A stretch of DNA of 5,153 nt, from contig JASHUO010000567.1 of the NCBI GenBank assembly GCA_030039975.1, forward strand, positions 1 to 5,153, read 5' to 3'. This DNA comes from Alphaproteobacteria bacterium (GTDB lineage: Bacteria > Pseudomonadota > Alphaproteobacteria > ATCC43930 > CGMCC-115725). A program made the translations under genes and the position numbers. The notes under the pieces are model-generated. The model was not told the DNA's origin. It was given only the letters and a program-made list of their open reading frames with translations, and did no database searches. Of the stretch, positions 1-4,935 are shown piece by piece; position 1 is the first letter of the stretch, and each line of letters opens with the position of its first letter.

Positions 1-205
1 CGTCGAGCGCCAGGTGGCGCCGGCCCAGCCGGATCGCCCAATCCACCTGCACCACGCCCGGCAGAATGGGAAAGCGCGGGAAATGCCCGTCGAAGTAAAG
101 CAGCGACTCCGGGGCGCGCAAGATGAGCTCGGTGACAGATCCCGACCGCCGCACCGCGCGGATTACGGGCTCGGTCCCCGCATCTGTCGTCGTGGCGTCG
201 GTCAT
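1..205 (-). CDS. ApeI/FabZ-type hotdog dehydratase, N-terminal part only
   Basis: Only the first 68 codons lie in the window; the gene continues past the left edge. The visible protein carries FDGHFPRFPILPGVVQVDWA at residues 38-57. This is the signature of the FabA/FabZ hotdog family, with His41 as the expected catalytic histidine and the PGV turn at 49-51. The family dehydrates 3-hydroxyacyl-ACP to the trans-2-enoyl thioester in the cytoplasm. In aryl polyene clusters a protein of this kind (ApeI) lies directly after the AMP ligase, as here. The ATG (205-203) overlaps the ligase stop codon as ATGA, so the two genes are translationally coupled. Family membership is well supported. The exact substrate, and whether it acts as dehydratase or has drifted toward thioesterase, cannot be told from this fragment; the glutamate/aspartate half of the active site is off the edge. 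Confidence 0.88.
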   Translation of the reverse strand, partial: MTDATTTDAGTEPVIRAVRRSGSVTELILRAPESLLYFDGHFPRFPILPGVVQVDWAIRLGRRHLALD

Positions 206-1557
206 GCCGACACCTCCAGCAAGGCCAGGACATCGGCGGCGCGGCACTTGCCCATGCCGTCGATCGGCAATCGCGCGACGAAGCGCCAGCGCCGCGGCAG
301 CGCGGCTGCTTCCTGCGTTGCCGCAAGCGCGCGGCGCAGGGCTCGCTCGAACCGGAACTTGCCAAGCCGCGCCAGCTCTGCCTCGCCCGACGGCGAAAGC
401 GCAACAACGGCGCCGAGAATGGGGCGATCCGCGGCGACCGGCATGACCACTGCGCCATCGACCCAAGGCAGCGCGAGCAGGTCCTGCTCAAGCCGTTGCA
501 GGCTCACGCGCTTGCCTTCGACCTTCACGATCCGGTCCGCCCGCCCCTCGAAGCGGAAGCACCCATCCGCCGTCGGCGCGATCCTGTCGGCCAGCTCGCA
601 CCAGCCCGCACCAGCAACGCCCGGCGAACGAACCCGCAGCAATCCCGCGTCGCTGCAGGACACTTCGACACCCGGCAGCGGCCGCCACGGCGATGGCTCC
701 GACCCGCTGCGCCAGGCAAAGGCGCCGGTCTCGGTGCTGCCGAAGATCTCGACGGGCGGCCGGCCGAAAATGGTCGTGCACTCCGCTGCCGCGGCGGCGG
801 GAAGCGGCGCACCGGCGGTGAAGACGAGGCGCGGGCGCAGCGCTTCGGGCAGCGGCGACAAGCCGCCGAGACGGGTGAGATGGGCCGGGCTCGAGACGAC
901 GCCGGCGCCCCCGGAGAGCGCTGCCACCAGGGTCTCCCAGGCGAAATAGACGCTGCCGTCGAAGCGTCGCCCGGCCAGCAACGGCCAGATGACGCGAAAG
1001 GTGAGGCCGAAGATGTGCTGGTGCGACACGGTGCCGAAGATGACGGCGTCGCCGAGCCGCTCGCCCCAGGCGCGCTCCAACATCGCCGCCTCGCGCTCCA
1101 GCAGCGCCGCGCTCTTCTCGATCCGCTTCACGGCGCCGGTAGAGCCGGAGGTGAAGAAATCGATGCGGCTGCGCGAGGGGTCGAGGCTCAGCGGACGCGC
1201 GCTCGGCTCGGCCGGCTCGATCGTGAGCGCGCGCGCCGCGCAATCGGCCGGATCGCGGTCGGTTACGATCGCATCGAAGCTGTCGGCAAGCGCCGCGATG
1301 GTGCCGCTCTGGAGGTTCGGCGGCAATACGATATCGGCGCCGATTCGCAGCAGCGATAGAAGTCCCACGATGAAACTGTAACCATCTTCGCAGAGCAGGA
1401 GGGCGCGGCGAAGGCCCAGCGCGCTGAGGCGCTGCGCATTGTGTGCCGTCTCGCCGCGCAGCTGCGCCAAGCTGATCGCCGCGCCGTCGCGCAGCGCAAC
1501 GATCTGCGCCCCGGGCCGCGCGTCACCCAGGATTTCCGATAGCGGCACCAGGCTCAT
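202..1557 (-). CDS. AMP-forming acyl/aryl ligase of an aryl polyene-type cluster (ApeH-like)
   Basis: This 451-residue protein of the ANL (acyl-CoA synthetase/adenylation) superfamily would activate a carboxylic acid as its acyl-AMP and pass it to CoA or to one of the neighbouring ACPs. Visible motifs in order: the ATP-binding loop TSGSTGAVKR (136-145), the A5-type motif IFGSTETG (271-278), the acidic ELADRI stretch (321-326), the hinge motif GRADRIVKVEGKR (338-350), and a C-terminal lysine in DGMGK (Lys437), expected to drive adenylation. At about 450 residues it is shorter than ordinary 500-550-residue acyl-CoA synthetases, but this is normal for the family in these clusters. The open frame extends upstream to 1659, but the ATG at 1557 is chosen because it forms an ATGA overlap with the preceding stop and begins a normal N-terminus. 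By analogy with ApeH the substrate may be a hydroxybenzoate-like starter; that is inference, and a fatty acid is possible. Confidence 0.9.
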   Translation of the reverse strand: MSLVPLSEILGDARPGAQIVALRDGAAISLAQLRGETAHNAQRLSALGLRRALLLCEDGYSFIVGLLSLLRIGADIVLPPNLQSGTIAALADSFDAIVTDRDPADCAARALTIEPAEPSARPLSLDPSRSRIDFFTSGSTGAVKRIEKSAALLEREAAMLERAWGERLGDAVIFGTVSHQHIFGLTFRVIWPLLAGRRFDGSVYFAWETLVAALSGGAGVVSSPAHLTRLGGLSPLPEALRPRLVFTAGAPLPAAAAAECTTIFGRPPVEIFGSTETGAFAWRSGSEPSPWRPLPGVEVSCSDAGLLRVRSPGVAGAGWCELADRIAPTADGCFRFEGRADRIVKVEGKRVSLQRLEQDLLALPWVDGAVVMPVAADRPILGAVVALSPSGEAELARLGKFRFERALRRALAATQEAAALPRRWRFVARLPIDGMGKCRAADVLALLEVSA

Positions 1558-2141
1558 GCTTCGGTCCGGCCATGGCGCCGGTAATACCGGATGACCACCT
1601 CGCCGGCGAACAGCGCGCCCATGATCACGTAGGAAATGAAGCCGTTGTAGAGGGTCCATAGCGCAAGGTCGCCGTCGACCGCGGTCGCGATGGAAATCGC
1701 GGCATTTGCGACGAAGAAGATCAGCCAGACCACGGCCACGTTGCGCAGGTAGGGGATGGCCGAAGCCGGCAGCGCCGGGTCGCGCAGCCGCGCGATGCGC
1801 TCGATGATGGTCGGCGGCCGCAGCAGGGAATAACCGAACACCGCGGCGAAGCCGAGGCTGACCAGGACCGGGTAGAATTTGAGCGCCGCCGCTGGGGACG
1901 CCGCCACCGCGAGCAGGACCAGAAGCGCGCCGCCGGCCAGCCCGAGGAGCGGCGCCATCGGCGCTCCGCGCCGATCCGGCGCGCGGGCGAAGGCGAGCCG
2001 CAGCGCCAGCAAGGCGAGCAATCCAAGAACCAACGCCGCCGGCGGAACGTGGCCCAGCGCAAAATAGACGACGAAGGGATAGCCCACGCCCAGCACGAGC
2101 AAGGCGACGCGAAACTTATGTCCGTTGCGCCAGCTGCGCAT
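1554..2141 (-). CDS. COG4648-type polytopic inner-membrane protein
   Basis: A 195-residue hydrophobic protein with about six predicted membrane helices (roughly residues 12-29, 34-52, 63-81, 88-107, 135-155 and 162-181) and a basic tail ending RYYRRHGRTEA. The segment LKFYPVLVSLGFAAVFGYSL (87-106), followed by RPPTIIERIARL (108-119), is the hallmark of the COG4648 family. That family has no firmly assigned biochemical activity but is a regular member of aryl polyene-type clusters, located between the ACP and ligase genes (ApeG position). A role in presenting the ACP-bound product at the membrane is inference from position. The ATG at 2141 overlaps the upstream ACP gene by 26 bases and has a GAG seven bases ahead. 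In-frame starts at 2159 (ATG) and 2165 (TTG) only add a charged leader and lack a convincing ribosome site. The stop overlaps the ligase start. Confidence 0.83.
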   Translation of the reverse strand: MRSWRNGHKFRVALLVLGVGYPFVVYFALGHVPPAALVLGLLALLALRLAFARAPDRRGAPMAPLLGLAGGALLVLLAVAASPAAALKFYPVLVSLGFAAVFGYSLLRPPTIIERIARLRDPALPASAIPYLRNVAVVWLIFFVANAAISIATAVDGDLALWTLYNGFISYVIMGALFAGEVVIRYYRRHGRTEA

Positions 2142-2370
2142 AGAGCTTCTCGACCACATCGCCAACCGTGCGCACCGATTTGAACTCGGCAGGCGCGATC
2201 TTCCTGCCGGTGTATTCCTGCAGCTTCACGACAAGCTCGACCGCATCGATGCTGTCGAGATCGAGATCCTCCTGCAAATGCGCGGCGGGCGTGATCTTCT
2301 CCGCCGGCAGCTCGAACAAATCCTGGAGATAGCCGCTGAGCGTCGCCAGGATCTCGCTCTTCGAAACCAC
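2116..2370 (-). CDS. Acyl carrier protein, second of a tandem pair
   Basis: An 84-residue acidic protein with the phosphopantetheine attachment motif DLDSIDAVEL (37-46) and attachment serine Ser40. It would carry the starter or growing acyl chain as a thioester in the cytoplasm. Length and motif are typical of type II carrier proteins. The gene starts with GTG (2370-2368), whose G is also the last base of the upstream ACP's TAG stop. A purine-rich GAGGGGGG a few bases ahead is a strong ribosome-binding site and fixes this start. It is only distantly similar to the ACP immediately upstream outside the DSID core, so the pair is not a recent duplication. In aryl polyene clusters the pair corresponds to ApeE/ApeF; this one occupies the ApeF position. 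Confidence 0.93.
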   Translation of the reverse strand: MVSKSEILATLSGYLQDLFELPAEKITPAAHLQEDLDLDSIDAVELVVKLQEYTGRKIAPAEFKSVRTVGDVVEKLYAQLAQRT

Positions 2371-2630
2371 TACGCCCCCCTCTGACCGGCGATAAACGCC
2401 GCAATGCTCTTCACGTTGAAGAAAATCTCGCGCACCTCTTCCTTTTTCGCCTCGATCTTGATGCCATAGGCCTTTCTGATCGCCATGCCGAGCTCGAGAC
2501 CGTCGATCGAATCAAGACCGAGCCCGTCGCCGAACAGCGGCTCGTCGCTGTCGATTTCCTCGGGCTTGATCTCTTCGAGGCTCAAGGCGCTGACGATGAG
2601 CTGCTTCAGCTCCAGTTCCAGGCTGCCCAT
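2370..2630 (-). CDS. Acyl carrier protein, first of a tandem pair
   Basis: An 86-residue carrier protein with attachment motif GLGLDSIDGLELG (36-48) and phosphopantetheine serine Ser41, preceded by the acidic DEPLFGDG loop (29-36). The C-terminal part, EVREIFFNVKSIAAFIAG (65-82), fits helix IV of a carrier protein. It would shuttle acyl intermediates between the ligase, the ketosynthase/chain-length-factor pair, the dehydratase and the acyltransferase. The ATG at 2630 lies 3 bases after the acyltransferase stop, with GGAAG seven bases upstream as ribosome-binding site. It occupies the ApeE position of aryl polyene clusters. Its stop codon shares one base with the GTG of the next ACP. Family assignment is secure; which of the two carriers takes the starter and which the extender chain cannot be told from sequence. 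Confidence 0.93.
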   Translation of the reverse strand: MGSLELELKQLIVSALSLEEIKPEEIDSDEPLFGDGLGLDSIDGLELGMAIRKAYGIKIEAKKEEVREIFFNVKSIAAFIAGQRGA

Positions 2631-2633
2631 TGC

Positions 2634-3401
2634 TCAGCTTCCGACGTAATAGGACTCGAGATAGGAGACCAGCCTGCGCGCGCCGCGGGCGCGCGTCGGC
2701 GCGTCGAGGAACGCCTTCGCCCGCAGCCGCTCGCCGATCTCGATGCGGAACGTCGGCGGCTTCGCAGGGATCGCATACCAAGCCTGCCCCTTCACCAGCG
2801 TGACGGGATCGCAGGTGATGGTCACGAGCTGCAGATCGGCGCCGGTCAGGGTAGCGATGTGCGCGAAGCCGCGGTGAAAGCGCGGGCGGCTACCCGGCAC
2901 GGAACGGGTCCCTTCCGGGAAGATGACGAGATTGCTTCCGTCATCGAGCGCGGCGCGGCAGTTCTCGATGAAGGCTTGCGGCTCCTGGTCGTTTCGCAGA
3001 TAGCCCGCCACCCGCACCAAGGGGCCGAGCAAAGGATGGCGCCAGAGCTGGTATTTTACGACGCAGCGCGCGTTGGGCAGCAGCGCGACGATCAGCACGA
3101 CGTCGAGCAAGGTGGGATGGTTGGCGATCACCAGATTGCCGCGGCAGGAGGCGAGCCGCTCCGCGCCCGTCACTTCGAGCGTGAGCACGCCGAGCCATTG
3201 CAGGACCGCGACATAGCAGCGGAAGCTGGCGCGAATGATGCTCTGCGCGCGGCGCTCGCGGGCGCGGCGGTCGGTCATGAACGTGGTGGCGAGCGGTATG
3301 ACGGTCAGCGCCAGCACGAAGCCGCCAAGCCCGAGCGCGGCAAAAGCGAGTCCCGTCGCTGCCAAACGCCAGAGATGGTCGATGCGACTAGCCGTCGGCA
3401 C
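2634..3401 (-). CDS. HX4D (PlsC-type) acyltransferase of an aryl polyene-type cluster (ApeD-like)
   Basis: A 255-residue member of the lysophospholipid/glycerol-phosphate acyltransferase superfamily. The catalytic NHPTLLD gives His95 and Asp100. FPEGTRS (161-167) is the acyl-acceptor binding motif, and one hydrophobic segment (about 13-37) should anchor it to the cytoplasmic membrane. Likely role: transfer of an ACP-bound chain to a lipid or glycolipid acceptor, or supply of a membrane anchor for the polyene; the acceptor is unknown. The open frame continues upstream to 3530, but that would overlap the ketosynthase-like gene by 143 bases with a low-complexity Arg/Ala/Pro leader. I choose GTG at 3401, a 14-base overlap, which places the membrane segment near the N-terminus as in homologues. 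There is no clear ribosome site there, so translation probably depends on coupling. The start is the uncertain part; a TTG at 3365 is a weaker alternative. Confidence 0.88.
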   Translation of the reverse strand: MPTASRIDHLWRLAATGLAFAALGLGGFVLALTVIPLATTFMTDRRARERRAQSIIRASFRCYVAVLQWLGVLTLEVTGAERLASCRGNLVIANHPTLLDVVLIVALLPNARCVVKYQLWRHPLLGPLVRVAGYLRNDQEPQAFIENCRAALDDGSNLVIFPEGTRSVPGSRPRFHRGFAHIATLTGADLQLVTITCDPVTLVKGQAWYAIPAKPPTFRIEIGERLRAKAFLDAPTRARGARRLVSYLESYYVGS

Positions 3402-4164
3402 GGCGCCAACGCCATTGTCCGCGGCTGCCGCGCGACACGGCGCCGACTTCGCCGGAGGCAAGGAAGCGCACGAAATCCGCGGCCTGGCCGGTCGCGGAGC
3501 GCCGCGGCAGATTCCGGTCGGCCGGCTCAAGCGACAGCAGGATGTCTCCCGTCAACCCGCGGGCGGGTGTGAGCAGAAAGGCCGCGGCGAAGGCGTCCTC
3601 TTCCTCGCAGAACTCGGCGTAGTCCTCGGGCAGCGGCTCGTCGAAATAGACCAGCAGAACCTGCTTGTCGCTGCCGGCGGCCAGGCACGTGGCCGCTTCG
3701 ATAAGACCGAAAGCGAGACTGTCGCTGCCGGCCGCGACGGCGGTGTGGCCCGCGCTATTCGTCCGAACGATCGACAACAGCCCGGCGAGAGCATGGTGGA
3801 CGGAAAGGCTGAAATCCGCCGGTGAGGCCGGCTCGCGCATGGCCAGCGCCTGCAGCAGGCTCTGCGTGCGCCGGTATTCGCCATGGCGGGAGCAGAAGAT
3901 GAATCGGTCGTCCGCGCCTGGTGACAGGCGCAAAGCGGCCGCGAAAGCCTTCTGGCCGATGGCGCTGACGCGGCGGCGGAGCATTGCGGGCAGGGCGGTT
4001 GCGGCACCGGCCGCTGCCGGCGCTGCCGCCGTTGCGGTGAACCACTCGATCTTGTCCGGACCGGCGACACGGCATGCCGCCCAATCCGCCACGCGAAGCG
4101 CCACCGTGGTTATCGGTGGCGCTTCCCTTTGCGGCAAAGCCAGTACCGCGCCGCCTTCGCTCAT
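3388..4164 (-). CDS. Ketosynthase N-terminal-like chain-length-factor protein (ApeC-like)
   Basis: A 258-residue protein corresponding to only the N-terminal half of a beta-ketoacyl synthase (the Ketoacyl-synt_2 type). Recognisable stretches are DFSLSVHHALAGLLSIV (117-133), the nucleophile-elbow-like HTAVAAGSDSLAFGLIEA (140-157), and LLVYFDEPLPEDYAEF (170-185), which is characteristic of this family. The elbow shows Gly-Ser where a catalytic ketosynthase has its cysteine, and the C-terminal half with the two active-site histidines is absent. It should therefore be a non-catalytic partner that pairs with a true ketosynthase to set chain length; that ketosynthase is not in the window. Residues 44-60 are an alanine-rich low-complexity linker. 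The ATG at 4164 overlaps the lipoprotein stop as ATGA with no separate ribosome site, so it depends on translation of the lipoprotein gene. Family call firm, role inferred from cluster analogy. Confidence 0.87.
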   Translation of the reverse strand: MSEGGAVLALPQREAPPITTVALRVADWAACRVAGPDKIEWFTATAAAPAAAGAATALPAMLRRRVSAIGQKAFAAALRLSPGADDRFIFCSRHGEYRRTQSLLQALAMREPASPADFSLSVHHALAGLLSIVRTNSAGHTAVAAGSDSLAFGLIEAATCLAAGSDKQVLLVYFDEPLPEDYAEFCEEEDAFAAAFLLTPARGLTGDILLSLEPADRNLPRRSATGQAADFVRFLASGEVGAVSRGSRGQWRWRRADG

Positions 4165-4595
4165 TTGAGCGCAACCGCCGCGGCGTTAAGTCGCTCTTCG
4201 ATGGCTCTCTCGAGATTGTGGATCCACTCGTTGTACTTGCGGTGAATCTCGCCGTCTTGCTGCTTCAGGTCCTCGGAGCTGACGAGGTTTATGCTGTAGG
4301 CACTCCGGGAATAGCTGATAGCGATGACAGCTTCATGGCTTCCGCGGTCGTAAGTCGCTCGAAGCTGGCCGGGACCGGAGGGCGCGACGCTCCAGTGATA
4401 ATCCGCGGCCGCCGTGGCGATGACATGGCTGATCTCTTGCAACGGCAGTCTCTGCGCCGCCGAAGGCACGGGATGATTGACCACGTTGTAGATCGGCTCG
4501 ACTCGCGAGGCACAAGCGCTTGCGCCGAGTAAGAGCAAGCAACAGCAAAACACAATAGAAAGGAGCTGCACCCCTCGAAAAGTTCTAGCCAGCAC
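4161..4595 (-). CDS. Small outer-envelope lipoprotein, first gene of the operon
   Basis: A 144-residue protein of unknown function. It starts with a short basic region (Arg4, Arg7), then a hydrophobic stretch (about 9-24) and the lipobox GASAC ending at Cys28, the expected lipidated residue. Ala at +2 does not suggest inner-membrane retention. The mature part has VEPIYNVVNHPVP (32-44), a Trp at 68, SYSRSAYSINLVSSEDL (94-110), and a C-terminal IHRKYNEWIHNLERAIEERL (117-136). I recognise this pattern (paired YS residues, then IHR-YN-W--NL) from uncharacterised proteobacterial lipoproteins, without a known activity. The frame opens at 4841, but GTG at 4595 is chosen because AAGG lies seven bases upstream and it yields a clean signal peptide downstream of the predicted promoter. 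The stop overlaps the next gene as ATGA, which ties it to the biosynthetic operon. A periplasmic or outer-membrane role in handling the product is inference. Confidence 0.8.
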   Translation of the reverse strand: MLARTFRGVQLLSIVFCCCLLLLGASACASRVEPIYNVVNHPVPSAAQRLPLQEISHVIATAAADYHWSVAPSGPGQLRATYDRGSHEAVIAISYSRSAYSINLVSSEDLKQQDGEIHRKYNEWIHNLERAIEERLNAAAVALK

Positions 4596-4641
4596 AGTCC
4601 TGCCTTTTTTGGTTTGGTCTATTCTCCGGACGAACGAGAAC

Positions 4642-4671
4642 GTACCATATATTATATAGAATCTGTACCAT
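4642..4671. repeat. Direct repeat GTACCAT bracketing the -10 element
   Basis: GTACCAT occurs at 4642-4648 and again at 4665-4671, a 23-base period or about two helical turns. One copy lies between the -35 and -10 elements and the other over the predicted transcription start. This is the arrangement expected for half-sites of a repressor binding one face of the helix. No regulator gene is in the window, so an operator function is inference; a chance match of seven bases is possible. Confidence 0.4.
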
Positions 4672-4678
4672 TGGTTAA
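4651..4678 (-). promoter_or_regulatory. Sigma70-type promoter of the lipoprotein-led operon
   Basis: On the minus strand a perfect TATAAT (4656-4651) lies 16 bases after TTAACC (4678-4673), a 4/6 match to the -35 consensus. Transcription would start near 4644, leaving a leader of about 49 bases before the GTG at 4595. The AT-rich setting stands out in otherwise GC-rich DNA. The -10 element is convincing; the weak -35 suggests either low basal activity or help from an activator. It is the only good promoter I see for the eight-gene operon. Confidence 0.62.
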
Positions 4679-4710
4679 CGGCGATTACCGCCGCCAAGCG
4701 GTCCATAGGA

Positions 4711-4732
4711 CGAACCCGGATCACCGGGTTCG
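4711..4732. repeat. Perfect 9-bp inverted repeat with 4-base loop
   Basis: CGAACCCGG (4711-4719) and CCGGGTTCG (4724-4732) are exact reverse complements around the loop ATCA. The stem is GC-rich and stable. No T-tract follows it on either strand, so it does not look like a Rho-independent terminator. It lies between the two divergent promoters, about 33 bases upstream of the operon -35 element and about 115 bases upstream of the rpmB -35. It could be a dyad protein-binding site, a boundary element or a dispersed repeat unit. Confidence 0.55.
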
Positions 4733-4846
4733 GGCCATGGGCATGCGGCTTGGGATGCCGGAGCGACGGCTCTTCCGGCCGCCGGTGCGGGCTTGTCTTC
4801 CGGTGCCGAGCACGCAGGAAGAGCGCGGCAAAACGGTCCACTCGGC

Positions 4847-4875
4847 TTGACGCGCCGCGGGCTTTGCCCTAAAAG
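4847..4875 (+). promoter_or_regulatory. Sigma70-type promoter of rpmB
   Basis: TTGACG (4847-4852) is followed after 17 bases by TAAAAG (4870-4875). The -35 matches the consensus at five of six positions, with ideal spacing and a weaker -10 of the kind common in alphaproteobacteria. Transcription would begin near 4882, giving a leader of about 54 bases ahead of the L28 gene. Confidence 0.6.
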
Positions 4876-4893
4876 CTCGCCCTTTCGCGCGGC

Positions 4894-4910
4894 CCCTTGA
4901 CCCTCAAGGG
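4894..4910 (+). promoter_or_regulatory. Hairpin in the rpmB leader
   Basis: CCCTTGA (4894-4900) and TCAAGGG (4904-4910) form a perfect 7-bp stem with the 3-base loop CCC. It lies inside the predicted rpmB transcript leader, ending 16 bases before the GAGG ribosome-binding site (4927-4930). There is no following T-tract, so termination is unlikely. A translational control or mRNA-stability role is possible, as for other ribosomal-protein leaders, but is not shown by the sequence. Confidence 0.42.
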
Positions 4911-4935
4911 ACCGTCATTGCTGTCCGAGGCGGTC

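Larger units (their letters stand above)
4596..4935. other. Divergent intergenic region between the biosynthetic operon and rpmB
   Basis: This 340-base stretch separates the minus-strand lipoprotein gene from plus-strand rpmB. It contains a markedly AT-rich patch (about 4641-4680) holding the operon promoter, a GC-rich middle with a perfect 9-bp hairpin (4711-4732), and the rpmB promoter and leader (4847-4935). The plus-strand frame across 4614-4850 and the upstream extension of the lipoprotein frame look non-coding: they lack a plausible start and ribosome site and encode arginine/proline-rich strings with no recognisable domain. I see no tRNA, and no Rho-independent terminator. Confidence 0.7.

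Noticed and set aside
14..949. Long plus-strand open frame of 311 codons opposite the AMP ligase
   Set aside because: Arg/Ser/Ala/Pro-rich low-complexity translation with no domain. It is a GC-rich shadow of the minus-strand ligase, whose motifs are intact.
496..1359. Second plus-strand open frame of 287 codons in the same region
   Set aside because: Antisense to the ligase coding sequence and composed of Arg/Gly/Ala strings; no start context or family resemblance.
1558..1659. 34-codon N-terminal extension of the ligase
   Set aside because: It would overlap the membrane protein gene by over 100 bases, and the leader is not ligase-like. The ATGA junction at 1554-1557 gives a better start.
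3402..3530. 43-codon N-terminal extension of the acyltransferase
   Set aside because: It lies over the conserved-frame end of the CLF-like gene, reads as Arg/Pro/Ala low complexity, and would move the membrane anchor away from the N-terminus.
2859..3572. Plus-strand open frame of 237 codons opposite the acyltransferase
   Set aside because: Antisense to NHPTLLD and FPEGTRS coding sequence, with a compositionally biased translation and no domain.
4605..4610. Run of six T residues as a possible plus-strand terminator
   Set aside because: No stable hairpin precedes it on the plus strand and no plus-strand gene ends there. On the minus strand it is the A-rich part of the lipoprotein ribosome-binding region.
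4711..4732. Possible tRNA arm, suggested by GGTTCG in the hairpin
   Set aside because: No acceptor, D or anticodon arms can be built around it; the stem is 9 bp with a 4-base loop, unlike a T-arm.
4596..4841. Upstream extension of the lipoprotein frame to a start at 4841
   Set aside because: It would bury the signal peptide and lipobox about 110 residues into the protein and run through the predicted promoter; GTG at 4595 with AAGG fits a lipoprotein.
4614..4850. Plus-strand open frame of 78 codons in the intergenic region
   Set aside because: No ribosome site, no recognisable motif, and it overlaps the promoter elements of both flanking genes.
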